From a virus: DNA of 37,857 nt. Below the pieces are notes generated by a model. It saw nothing but the letters and a program-made list of their open reading frames with translations. It searched no databases and was not told where the DNA came from. How positions within the stretch are numbered: the first letter of the stretch is position 1; each line of letters opens with the position of its first letter. Made by a program: the position numbers and the translations under genes. Where the stretch lies: IMG/VR virus record IMGVR_UViG_3300046008_001555, positions 1 through 37,857 of that record. The stretch is one strand, 5' to 3'. Below, piece by piece: positions 14,802 through 22,130 of the stretch.

Positions 14802-15356
14802 ATGACAGAACAAATGGATTACGATGCTATGTGGAAGGAAGAAAAACCCTTTGCAGATAGATTAGCGTGGTATATCACCAAAGTTTTAAAACCTCAAAAA
14901 GTTCTTGATGTTGGATGCGGCCCCGGCATGCATGTGGACAGTTTGCGTCACTTGGGTGTTAACGCATGGGGATACGATATTGATGATCGTGTGCAAGGAA
15001 AAAATGGCCTAATACAAACCAGTATATTTGATATTAACGAAACTGGTGATTTGGTCATGTGTATTGAAGTAGCAGAACACATACCCAGCGAGCTTAATGA
15101 TAAAATTGTATCCAGTATTGTTAACATGCTGGACCATAGAGGTATTTTGATTTGGACTGCTGCTATCCCGGGACAGGGCGGCGTGGGCCATATTAATTGC
15201 CAACCAAAAAGTTTTTGGTATGAAAAATTCACCAATGCTGGTCTATTACCCATGAATGACTTAACCAATCACATGTTGACATATGTGAGACAAGGGTATC
15301 ACATGGGCTGGTTTACGCAAAATGCACAATGTTTTATGAAACTAGGTAATGCTTAG
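14802..15356 (+). CDS. SAM-dependent methyltransferase, class I
   Basis: A 184-aa Rossmann-fold methyltransferase. Motif I is VLDVGCGPG (34-42), the acidic end of strand 2 is YDID (58-61), and an MCIEVAEH segment (87-93) occupies motif IV. This small type is widespread in phages; targets range from small molecules and sugars to proteins, and none is indicated here. Start ATG 14802 follows AAGGAG directly after an 11-bp hairpin. The next gene starts eight bases after its stop. Confidence 0.8.
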   Translation: MTEQMDYDAMWKEEKPFADRLAWYITKVLKPQKVLDVGCGPGMHVDSLRHLGVNAWGYDIDDRVQGKNGLIQTSIFDINETGDLVMCIEVAEHIPSELNDKIVSSIVNMLDHRGILIWTAAIPGQGGVGHINCQPKSFWYEKFTNAGLLPMNDLTNHMLTYVRQGYHMGWFTQNAQCFMKLGNA

Positions 15357-15364
15357 GAACTAAA

Positions 15365-15649
15365 ATGAGCGCCCATCCTGCTTTAACAGAAGTTGACCTT
15401 GCCAAAACAACCAAACATGGCAGTGATGAGGTCTATCCTGGACCATTTTATCTTGCGCTGATTGGCGACTACTATTACCTTGGTAAGTTCAGCAAGGTAT
15501 GGTTTGGGCTGAACTTCAGCAGCGGTCAAAACAGCTTTCAATACGATCCACCGGGAACCAACAGCAGCCGTTTTCATCGCTTGTGGAAGTTTGACAATGC
15601 TGAAGCTATAGTCAATCAACAACACATGTGGCAAAAACTCACTACATAA
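15365..15649 (+). CDS. hypothetical protein, 94 aa
   Basis: No family is recognised. The protein is rich in aromatic residues (FYLALIGDYYYLGKF near residues 28-42) and ends in FDNAEAIVNQQHMWQKL. That ending is loosely like the small proteins with an LTWG-type C-terminus at 24.6 and 29.7-32.0 kb, but the match is weak. AGGA overlaps the upstream stop and gives ATG 15365. Confidence 0.6.
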   Translation: MSAHPALTEVDLAKTTKHGSDEVYPGPFYLALIGDYYYLGKFSKVWFGLNFSSGQNSFQYDPPGTNSSRFHRLWKFDNAEAIVNQQHMWQKLTT

Positions 15650-15652
15650 ATA
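15645..15652 (+). promoter_or_regulatory. late promoter (CATAAATA)
   Basis: CATAAATA differs from TATAAATA at one base and lies 20 bases before ATG 15673. An 18-base palindrome (15651-15668) that contains the GAGGAT Shine-Dalgarno begins in its last two bases. Confidence 0.6.
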
Positions 15653-15672
15653 TCCTCAGGTGAGGATAGTTC

Positions 15673-16914
15673 ATGATGGATGATATAAAAAGCTGGAAGC
15701 AAATAGTTGAAAAAGCATCAGCTGTTTGCCTTGACGAAGCTCTGGAAGATATAGTTAATACTTTACAGCCCTACGCGGGCCAAGATGATGTTTTTGTAAG
15801 CTTCAGCGATATACCCAAACTGGGCATTAATCCACAAACAGGTTACAATACACCCGCAGGCATATATTCATATCCACTCCGAGAAATGTGGCCGGCAATC
15901 AAGGCCAACACTATTCCCTATGCCGGTGAAAGACAATATGCTTTGGTGTTACAGCCGCGTAGCAGGGAAGGTATTGTAAATGTTGCAACTTATACTGGTG
16001 GCGAATTCTGGCGCCATATGCGAGTTTTGGAACAAAAAGTTATTCCCAAAATAGCAGGCCCCGACGTTGATTTAGATCGGTTTGTAGATTTTTTTTTCGA
16101 TGACGCCAAAAGAGAAAGCAAGCAGCAGACCCCGGCAGGATGGCTTTGGAATATCACCAGGGTGCTGGCCAGCATGTGGTATAAGTCTTACAACGGACCA
16201 AAGCCCACAGTGGCATGGAATGCCATCATGCGTGCATTGGCTATTACAGGTGTGGTAGATCAGCAAGGCTCGGGATTAATACATGCCAATGAGCCCACAC
16301 AAGCAGTGTGGTTTTCAGCAAATAATTTGAAACTTTTATCTATTGCTAGGAATATTCGCAAGGGCAGTGTGAGCAGACAAACACAACTGGCTCTCATACA
16401 AAAGAATCCCGATAATATCTGGAGAATACACCATCCCGATCGCGGCATGTGGGATCAAGCCCTGAAACAAGATGCCGGGGCCGTGATCATCAGGGCTGCT
16501 AGAGAAGGTCGGCGCATGCCATTTGGTGCTATCTTGCAAGCCAGCAAAACCAATGCCTATGTTGCACACTATCTTGTGCGTTGGGAATACAAACTGAATT
16601 CTCAACAAAAGCTTGCAGTGATCTCTAGCAATAAAGACGCGCCCAGGCAGTTTTTGATGTCGTCCCAATGGAATGACCAAATGGCGCGTGCAGCTATTCA
16701 AGCCCACCCCAACATGCTGGAGTTGATTGACCGCAGCCGGGGTGTTCCCGGTGATGAACTGGTTGAGCTGGCTACACAACTGCATCCACAAGATGCAGTG
16801 TGGGCTGCACAACATTTGAAAGACCTATCCCCACAAACGGAAAAGAACATTATCGCTCATATGGGTCCAGAAACTTGGGAAATTTTTCGGCGTTGGACCA
16901 AAAAAACTAATTGA
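15673..16914 (+). CDS. late protein of unknown function, possible packaged protein, 413 aa
   Basis: The N-terminal domain (residues about 40-115) contains SFSDIPKLGINPQTGYNTP and GIYSYPL, a motif I recall from conserved phage and mobile-element proteins of unknown activity. The C-terminal half is helical with short repeats (DNIWRIHHPDRGMWDQAL; HPNMLELIDR; HPQDAVWAAQHL) suggesting a repeat scaffold. Counting from ATG 15676, the leader MDDIKSWKQIVE resembles a capsid-targeting sequence with an I-x-E cut. A late promoter and a Shine-Dalgarno within a palindrome precede it. Its TGA stop is part of the NAMPT promoter -35. It could be a virion-carried effector; no enzymatic residue set is visible. 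Confidence 0.7.
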   Translation: MMDDIKSWKQIVEKASAVCLDEALEDIVNTLQPYAGQDDVFVSFSDIPKLGINPQTGYNTPAGIYSYPLREMWPAIKANTIPYAGERQYALVLQPRSREGIVNVATYTGGEFWRHMRVLEQKVIPKIAGPDVDLDRFVDFFFDDAKRESKQQTPAGWLWNITRVLASMWYKSYNGPKPTVAWNAIMRALAITGVVDQQGSGLIHANEPTQAVWFSANNLKLLSIARNIRKGSVSRQTQLALIQKNPDNIWRIHHPDRGMWDQALKQDAGAVIIRAAREGRRMPFGAILQASKTNAYVAHYLVRWEYKLNSQQKLAVISSNKDAPRQFLMSSQWNDQMARAAIQAHPNMLELIDRSRGVPGDELVELATQLHPQDAVWAAQHLKDLSPQTEKNIIAHMGPETWEIFRRWTKKTN

Positions 16915-16941
16915 CATAATCACGAATTCGCTATATAAATA
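16911..16941 (+). promoter_or_regulatory. overlapping early and late promoters of NAMPT gene
   Basis: The early promoter has TTGACA 16911-16916 and TATATA 16932-16937 (spacer 15). An exact T4 late octamer TATAAATA occupies 16934-16941, sharing bases with the -10. The TGA in the -35 is the upstream stop codon. Confidence 0.65.
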
Positions 16942-16950
16942 GGTCAACAC

Positions 16951-16997
16951 CAGGATAGACCTGCTGTTAGAGTTATATAAAACAAGGGAGTCTTGTT
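16951..16997 (+). promoter_or_regulatory. leader element shared with NMN adenylyltransferase gene
   Basis: CAGGATAGACCT at 16951-16962 repeats 13416-13427 exactly and sits at the same 12-base distance from TATATAA. A hairpin AACAAG/CTTGTT (16981-16986 with 16992-16997) holds the Shine-Dalgarno GGAG in its 5-base loop and ends directly at ATG. AGGTC (16941-16945) can also pair with GACCT (16958-16962). Confidence 0.6.
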
Positions 16998-18407
16998 ATG
17001 TTCAATTTTGATAACATCCTGTTGGATGTTGATAGTTACAAATTCAGCCATGCGTGGCAGTATCCCCCAAATACAACAAATATTTTCAGCTACGTGGAGA
17101 GCCGCGGTGGGCTGTTCTCTCGCACACTTTTTTACGGCCTGCAGATTTGGCTCAAGCGCCGACTTAGCACCCCCATTACCATGCAAGACGTAGATGAGGC
17201 AGCAGGATTTGCAGCCGCGCACGGTGTGCCATTCCATCGCGAGGGCTGGGAATACATTGTGCGTGAACATCAGGGACGACTGCCTGTGGAAATTCGTGCA
17301 GTGCCCGAAGGCATGGTAATCCCCACCCACAATGTGCTGGCCACAGTAGTCAACACCGACCCCAATGTGCCTTGGCTCACTAGCTTCCTAGAGACTGCTC
17401 TACTACGTGCTGTTTGGTACCCCACCACAGTTGCCACACTGAGCTGGCATGCCAAGCAGACGATTCGAGCTGCACTGGAGAAGAGCAGTGACAACCCCGA
17501 AGCTGAACTGCTGTTTCGACTGCACGACTTTGGCGCTCGTGGTGTCAGCAGCGATGAAAGCGCCCAGCTTGGGGGCAGTGCTCACCTGGTGAACTTCCGG
17601 GGCACTGACACTATTGCAGGCATCCTTGCAGCCCGACGCTACTACGGTGAGGCCATGGCAGGGTTCAGCATCCCTGCTGCCGAGCACAGCACTATCACCA
17701 GTTGGGGTCGCGATGGCGAAGCTGAGGCCTATGGCAACATGCTCACACAGTTTGCACGCCCAGGCAGCATCCTTGCAGTGGTGAGCGACAGCTACGACAT
17801 CATGAACGCGGTGAACCATATCTGGGGCAAAACACTGCGAGATCGTGTGCTATCTAGCGGTGCCACACTTGTGGTGCGTCCCGACAGTGGTGATCCGGTT
17901 GTGGTGCCGGTAGATGTTGTCGAGGCGCTGGGCGAGCGGTTTGGTCACACTGTCAACAGCCGGGGTTACAAGGTCCTGAACAAGAGTGTGCGTGTGATCC
18001 AGGGCGATGGCATGAACATCCACAGCATCAAAACTTTGTATGACAACCTGCTAGCACGCGGCTGGAGTGCAGAAAACGTAGCTGTGGGCATGGGTGGCGG
18101 CTTGCTACAGAGTGTCACTCGCGACACGCAGAAGTTTGCCATGAAAGCCTCGGCTGCATGCGTCAACGGCCGGTGGCAGGATGTTTACAAGGATCCTGTT
18201 ACTGACCAGGGCAAGCGCAGCAAGCGTGGGCAGCTGGCACTGATCCGCAGCAACGGTATTGGCAACAGCCAGTGGGTTACGGTGCGTGCAGACAGCCAGG
18301 AAGGCCGGAGCAACATCAATCATCTAGTAACAGTCTACAAGGACGGCCAGCTGATCAAAGACTGGACTTTCCAGGAAGTGCGAGATCGCAGCGAACTATC
18401 TCTGTAA
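16998..18407 (+). CDS. nadV: nicotinamide phosphoribosyltransferase (NAMPT)
   Basis: A full-length (469 aa) NAMPT, which joins nicotinamide to PRPP to give NMN, the first step of salvage. All family landmarks are present: DSYKFSH (12-18), YVESRGG (32-38), HDFGARGVSS (176-185), GSAHLVNFRGTDT (193-205), the active-site His230 in PAAEHSTITSWG, SDSYDI (263-268), RPDSGDP (294-300), QGDGMN (335-340) and GMGGGLL (364-370). NMN would pass to the enzyme at 13458. It has both early and late promoter signals and the shared leader. A strong terminator follows. Phage NAMPT plus NMN adenylyltransferase pairs are known to rebuild NAD during defence-driven depletion. Confidence 0.97.
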   Translation: MFNFDNILLDVDSYKFSHAWQYPPNTTNIFSYVESRGGLFSRTLFYGLQIWLKRRLSTPITMQDVDEAAGFAAAHGVPFHREGWEYIVREHQGRLPVEIRAVPEGMVIPTHNVLATVVNTDPNVPWLTSFLETALLRAVWYPTTVATLSWHAKQTIRAALEKSSDNPEAELLFRLHDFGARGVSSDESAQLGGSAHLVNFRGTDTIAGILAARRYYGEAMAGFSIPAAEHSTITSWGRDGEAEAYGNMLTQFARPGSILAVVSDSYDIMNAVNHIWGKTLRDRVLSSGATLVVRPDSGDPVVVPVDVVEALGERFGHTVNSRGYKVLNKSVRVIQGDGMNIHSIKTLYDNLLARGWSAENVAVGMGGGLLQSVTRDTQKFAMKASAACVNGRWQDVYKDPVTDQGKRSKRGQLALIRSNGIGNSQWVTVRADSQEGRSNINHLVTVYKDGQLIKDWTFQEVRDRSELSL

Positions 18408-18422
18408 TACGCAATAAACTTG

Positions 18423-18453
18423 GGCTGGTTGATTATTTCAACCAGCCTATTTT
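18423..18453. terminator. bidirectional terminator
   Basis: A 10-bp stem, GGCTGGTTGA (18423-18432) with TCAACCAGCC (18438-18447), and a TTATT loop are followed by TATTTTT. It ends the NAMPT transcript and overlaps the 3' end of the convergent DUF454 gene. Confidence 0.85.
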
Positions 18454-18852
18454 TCTGCCTTGTTGCTGACGAATTTCGTATTCTTGCTGACTATGGGGAT
18501 AACGCCAAGCCCACACAGCACCTACTACCATGAGCGCAGCCACACTCAAAGTCAACACGACATTATAGGTAGTAAACCAAAGTATCAACAAGCTGACATC
18601 CATGGTGATAACCATGGCCCATTTGCCAGCCTGTGGAAAAATACGCTTTTGGGTCCAGTTGACGAGAAACGGACCAAATATTTTATGGTTCATTAACCAT
18701 TTGTGCCAACGCTCGTTGCTTTTGGCAAAACACCAAGCGGCTGCCACACTGGGAGTGCTCCAGGGTATCCCTGGTGTTATTAGGCCTATGTAGGCAATGC
18801 CCAGGAACACCAAACCCAGGGAAAACCACATCATTCTTTTAATCTTGTTCAT
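18433..18852 (-). CDS. DUF454 (YbaN-like) inner membrane protein
   Basis: A 139-aa protein matching DUF454/YbaN: an N-terminal membrane segment with LGIAYIGLITPGIPWSTP (about 17-34), followed by CFAKSNERWHKWL (41-53), KIFGPF, and a C-terminal membrane pair (about 78-120). The family is bacterial, of unknown function, usually placed in the inner membrane; its presence in a phage suggests capture from a host. TGTAAATA ends four bases before the ATG with no Shine-Dalgarno. Its stop codon lies inside the shared terminator. Confidence 0.8.
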   Translation of the reverse strand: MNKIKRMMWFSLGLVFLGIAYIGLITPGIPWSTPSVAAAWCFAKSNERWHKWLMNHKIFGPFLVNWTQKRIFPQAGKWAMVITMDVSLLILWFTTYNVVLTLSVAALMVVGAVWAWRYPHSQQEYEIRQQQGRKIGWLK

Positions 18853-18856
18853 GACA

Positions 18857-18864
18857 TATTTACA
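18857..18864 (-). promoter_or_regulatory. possible late promoter (TGTAAATA)
   Basis: Minus-strand TGTAAATA ends four bases before the ATG at 18852; it is paired back to back with the octamer at 18873. Confidence 0.4.
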
Positions 18865-18872
18865 GCACCATT

Positions 18873-18880
18873 GATAAATA
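18873..18880 (+). promoter_or_regulatory. late promoter (GATAAATA)
   Basis: GATAAATA is one base off the T4 late octamer and lies 23 bases before ATG 18904. Confidence 0.6.
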
Positions 18881-18903
18881 TTCTATCAACAAGAGAAAAA
18901 AAC

Positions 18904-20220
18904 ATGACAGACGTTGCTGCAAACACACCTAGAAATATTCACTTGGCTTTGCAATATCATAATGAAAATGAAGCTGAAATGCGGGTTGCAGCCAGAATAG
19001 TAAGCCCTGATCCCCTACCAGTAACTGGCTCTGTAATAGCACTGGATGACCCCACAGCAACTGATGCATTTGGAAGAAAGAGAGTAAGTACACCTTTAAC
19101 ATTGTTTGACGGTGCGCTTAGGTATAGAGACGATCCCTTTAAATGGGATCAACTTGATACCGGTTCTGCAACATCTGTATTTGTACCAAATGAATCCACT
19201 ATATTAATGTCAGTTTCAGGAAATGGCGACCAAAGTATTCGGCAGACTAAATCAGTGTTTGCGTATCAACCTGGTAAAAGTTTGTTAGTTATGGCGACTT
19301 TTGTTATGTCAACACCTACCAGCGGTCTGCGCCAACGTGTGGGATATTTTGGAGCACAGAATGGCATTTATTTTGAAGTAGATGGGACAACAGTAAGCTT
19401 GGTTATAAGAAAATACACTAGCGGATCAGTAGACGACGTTAGTGAAAAAATATCACAGGCAAACTGGAACGGCGACACACTTCTTGGCACTGGGCCTAGC
19501 GGGATTACCTTGAATTTAAGCAAATCGCAAATTTTTTGGTGTGACATAGAATGGTTGGGTGTAGGTAATGCACGTTGCGGATTTATAATAAACGGACAAT
19601 ATATTATTTGTCATACATTTCAACATGCTAATATTTTTGATAAAGTTTACATGACCACTGCCACACTTCCTCTTAGATATGAACTTACTAGCACAGGCAG
19701 CGCAGGCAACATGAGAGCAATTTGTTCCACTGTGATGTCAGAAGGCGGGTATGCTAACAAGGGATTCTCTCGCAGCGTGGGAACAGGGCTTACAGGTAAG
19801 AATCTAAGTCATACTGTATACCGACCACTTGTGTGTATACGACTGAAAGCTGCTAACATTGATTCCGTTGTAGTTCCCACTAAGTTTGATGTGTATGGCT
19901 TGCAACAAGCTGCGTTTAGTTATAAGATTATTATAAATCCTGAGTTAGCAGATGCTAATTGGCAAACAACAGGAAATGACAGCTCTGTGGAATACGACTT
20001 GTCCGCCACAGCAGTAAGTAACGGCACAGTGATTGATCAAGGAATATTTGTAGGTTCCAACAAAGGAGGAACCGCATCGGTCTCTGCTAACGAAGTGGAT
20101 TTCAGTCAGCAACTTGGTCGAACCATAGCAGGTGTGAGTGATGTTTGGTGTTTGGCGGCCATAGCTACTACCAACAATGACGATGCTGTGGGTGTAGTCA
20201 GTTGGCAAGAGCATGTGTGA
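18904..20220 (+). CDS. virion structural (tail/fibre-type) protein, 438 aa
   Basis: The sequence matches a class of structural proteins seen in T4-like cyanophages and related viruses: DAFGRKRVSTPLTLFDG (about residues 54-70), SGNGDQSIRQTKSVFAYQPGK (about 116-136), then a beta-rich body with GYFGAQNGIYFEVDG. These are virion-surface or fibre-like proteins; the exact position in the particle is not known to me. The start ATG 18904 follows AAGAG and a late octamer. The C-terminal 60 residues (ATAVSNGTVIDQGIFVG ... VVSWQEHV) are echoed in a decayed copy just downstream, so this end seems to be a swappable tip module. Confidence 0.75.
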   Translation: MTDVAANTPRNIHLALQYHNENEAEMRVAARIVSPDPLPVTGSVIALDDPTATDAFGRKRVSTPLTLFDGALRYRDDPFKWDQLDTGSATSVFVPNESTILMSVSGNGDQSIRQTKSVFAYQPGKSLLVMATFVMSTPTSGLRQRVGYFGAQNGIYFEVDGTTVSLVIRKYTSGSVDDVSEKISQANWNGDTLLGTGPSGITLNLSKSQIFWCDIEWLGVGNARCGFIINGQYIICHTFQHANIFDKVYMTTATLPLRYELTSTGSAGNMRAICSTVMSEGGYANKGFSRSVGTGLTGKNLSHTVYRPLVCIRLKAANIDSVVVPTKFDVYGLQQAAFSYKIIINPELADANWQTTGNDSSVEYDLSATAVSNGTVIDQGIFVGSNKGGTASVSANEVDFSQQLGRTIAGVSDVWCLAAIATTNNDDAVGVVSWQEHV

Positions 20221-20221
20221 C

Positions 20222-20491
20222 ACTCCTGATGATCTTTGCTTGAGTTTCACGCAGTATCAAACATTTACTTCGCCAAGTGCTATATCCAATATAAATCAAG
20301 GCACTATTGTGGACCAAGGCTTTGTTAGCACAGGTGGCGGTGGCACCAGCATTTCATTGGACTAAGAAACCGCCTATCAAATAGGTAGATCCAGCATGGG
20401 CACAGTTTCAGATACTCTTACTCTCTTGGTAGCCAGTCACATCACCAACAAAGATGCTGTAGCAGCTATGACTTGGATTGAACAGCGATAA
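20222..20491 (+). pseudogene. decayed duplicate of the structural protein C-terminus
   Basis: Translation in frame from 20222 gives a sequence that lines up with the last about 75 residues of the upstream protein: SAISNINQGTIVDQGFVS against TAVSNGTVIDQGIFVG, then QIGRSSMGTVSDTL against QLGRTIAGVSDVWC, and DAVAAMTWIEQR against DAVGVVSWQEHV. A TAA stop interrupts the middle after SISLD, no start or RBS is seen, and the frame differs from the intact gene. It reads as a leftover tip module from a duplication or exchange. Confidence 0.75.
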
Positions 20492-20516
20492 ACCCAGGCA
20501 GGAATACAGTTTGTCT

Positions 20517-20545
20517 TTGACAAATTAGCTAGAACATGCTAGAAA
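20517..20545 (+). promoter_or_regulatory. early-type promoter
   Basis: The -35 is TTGACA at 20517-20522; the -10 is TAGAAA at 20540-20545 after TGC; the spacer is 17. Confidence 0.5.
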
Positions 20546-20546
20546 T

Positions 20547-20567
20547 CTATAAACACAAGGTTTATAG
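20547..20567 (+). promoter_or_regulatory. hairpin presenting the Shine-Dalgarno in its loop
   Basis: A 7-bp stem CTATAAA/TTTATAG encloses CACAAGG and ends one base before ATG 20569. The layout is the same as in the leaders at 13440 and 16981. Confidence 0.5.
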
Positions 20568-20568
20568 C

Positions 20569-21126
20569 ATGCCTGACTATAAGTTTTTTAAACCCAAACG
20601 TGAAAAGTTTTTCCCTGCTGTTATAGCAGCCAGCGCAGTGCTGTTCATCACACTAGCAGCTACCTTGGGTTGGGAAATTGCTTTGATATCATCGTGGGCG
20701 TTTGTAATGCTGTCAGCCCTGCTGCCGTTATTTTGGATTGGTGTTGGCGACAAACTGTGGTATTTTAAAATTATTGCCTGTTTATTTCCCCACACTCGTG
20801 TTGTGCAGTTAATGGATTTCCAAGGAACCGTCACACATAACCTAGCCTTGATACAAGATGACGGCCGGACCATGACAACATTTGTGTTTCATCAAAACAG
20901 GATTGGCCCCTTGGTGCTACATGAGAATGGCCTAGTTACCGGACCCTGTCATGGAGAAACCTATGTTATGTTTTGGCAACCTACTCGTAAACAAGATCTC
21001 ATGATGTGGCTGTTGCAGGATCCTGCTGTGATTTTTCAAGATGTTGCTCAGGGACAGCGCAAGACTTATAAAAGTTTAAAGCAGAAATATCACGATGCTC
21101 GCAAGCCCTGGCAACCTCCGGAATAA
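20569..21126 (+). CDS. membrane protein, 185 aa
   Basis: Two adjacent membrane segments (about residues 17-36 and 39-59) follow a basic N-terminus (KFFKPKREKFF); the rest is cytoplasmic or periplasmic and beta-rich, with VVQLMDFQGTVTHNL. No family is recognised. The start ATG 20569 is preferred over ATG 20536 because of AAGG in the hairpin loop 7 bases upstream, and because 20536 lies at the -10 box. The glycosyltransferase gene follows after eight bases. Confidence 0.7.
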   Translation: MPDYKFFKPKREKFFPAVIAASAVLFITLAATLGWEIALISSWAFVMLSALLPLFWIGVGDKLWYFKIIACLFPHTRVVQLMDFQGTVTHNLALIQDDGRTMTTFVFHQNRIGPLVLHENGLVTGPCHGETYVMFWQPTRKQDLMMWLLQDPAVIFQDVAQGQRKTYKSLKQKYHDARKPWQPPE

Positions 21127-21134
21127 CAATCAAC

Positions 21135-22073
21135 ATGAAAAAGATTATATTTTATGTTGAGCCCAACTGGGCTTTTGGCAGCATTCATTTTGAACTCGCC
21201 AAGTATCTTTGGAGTTCGGGATTTGATTGCAAGATTTTACCCTGGAATCAAAGTTATACCTGGGCTGAAATGCAAGAGCTAAACGACGTTTGTGACTTGT
21301 TTGTCACAACACCGCATGGTTGGCGATTTTTAGGGCACAACTACAAAGTTATTCCGGCAGAAAAATGTGCTGTTATAGCCCATGCACGCTTGGATATAGC
21401 CGAGTTGATCCATTACCATGGAGTCGAGGAGTTTGCCAGATTTCATCGTTATGGTGTTGTGAGCAGCTGGCTGCACGATCTCAGCGTCTCAATGGGGGTA
21501 GCTAGACGCCCTGATATTTTACCCCTGGGCATTAACTACAATAGTTTTTATTTAACCCCCAGCAGCCAACTGAAAAGAGTTGGCTATGCCGGGGCATATG
21601 TTGGTGAAAAAGAGTTTAGCCAAGATGATATTGGCAATTATTTGTCCATGCCCAAACATCATAAACGAGCTTGGTTGGTAGAACGAGCCTGCCATCAAGC
21701 AGGCCTGGAGTTTGTTGTGGCACAAAACTATCATAACAGTTACGTGACAATGCCGGGATTTTACAAATCTGTGGATGCGGTAGTTGTTGCAAGCACGGAA
21801 GAAGGTGCTGGTTTGCCTGTCATGGAAGCAGGCGCAGCTGGTAGATTGGTTATAAGTACGCCAGTTGGCCATTGGCCCCAACGCATTGGAGCACAAGGCG
21901 GGCATGAAGTAAGCATGCTAACAGAGGAGTTTTTGTCACAAACATGCAGCATTTTGCAACATTACAAAGCCCATCCTGGGGAATATCATAACAAATGTTT
22001 GTCTATCCAACAACACGCTGCAAGTTATGATTGGAAAAATGTGATAGAAATATGGCAAAATTTCCTGACATAA
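21135..22073 (+). CDS. glycosyltransferase, GT-B fold (GT4-like)
   Basis: A 312-aa protein with the layout of GT4-type glycosyltransferases, which move sugars from nucleotide-sugar donors. The C-terminal donor-binding signature is EEGAGLPVMEAGAAGRLVI (about residues 216-234), equivalent to the family's E-x7-E motif, followed by STPVGHWP. The N-terminal domain has FYVEPNWAFGSIHFELAKYL and a mid-domain GYAGAYVGE. Targets in phage include DNA bases, virion proteins and host surface sugars; none can be picked here. It lies in the structural region after a membrane protein. Confidence 0.8.
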   Translation: MKKIIFYVEPNWAFGSIHFELAKYLWSSGFDCKILPWNQSYTWAEMQELNDVCDLFVTTPHGWRFLGHNYKVIPAEKCAVIAHARLDIAELIHYHGVEEFARFHRYGVVSSWLHDLSVSMGVARRPDILPLGINYNSFYLTPSSQLKRVGYAGAYVGEKEFSQDDIGNYLSMPKHHKRAWLVERACHQAGLEFVVAQNYHNSYVTMPGFYKSVDAVVVASTEEGAGLPVMEAGAAGRLVISTPVGHWPQRIGAQGGHEVSMLTEEFLSQTCSILQHYKAHPGEYHNKCLSIQQHAASYDWKNVIEIWQNFLT

Positions 22074-22077
22074 TTGG

Positions 22078-22106
22078 TTGACACATCGAGCCGGGCATGC
22101 TAAGTT
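22078..22106 (+). promoter_or_regulatory. early promoter
   Basis: The -35 is TTGACA at 22078-22083; the -10 is TAAGTT at 22101-22106 after TGC; the spacer is 17. Confidence 0.6.
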
Positions 22107-22130
22107 GACGATGTAAGCAAGGGTGTATGC

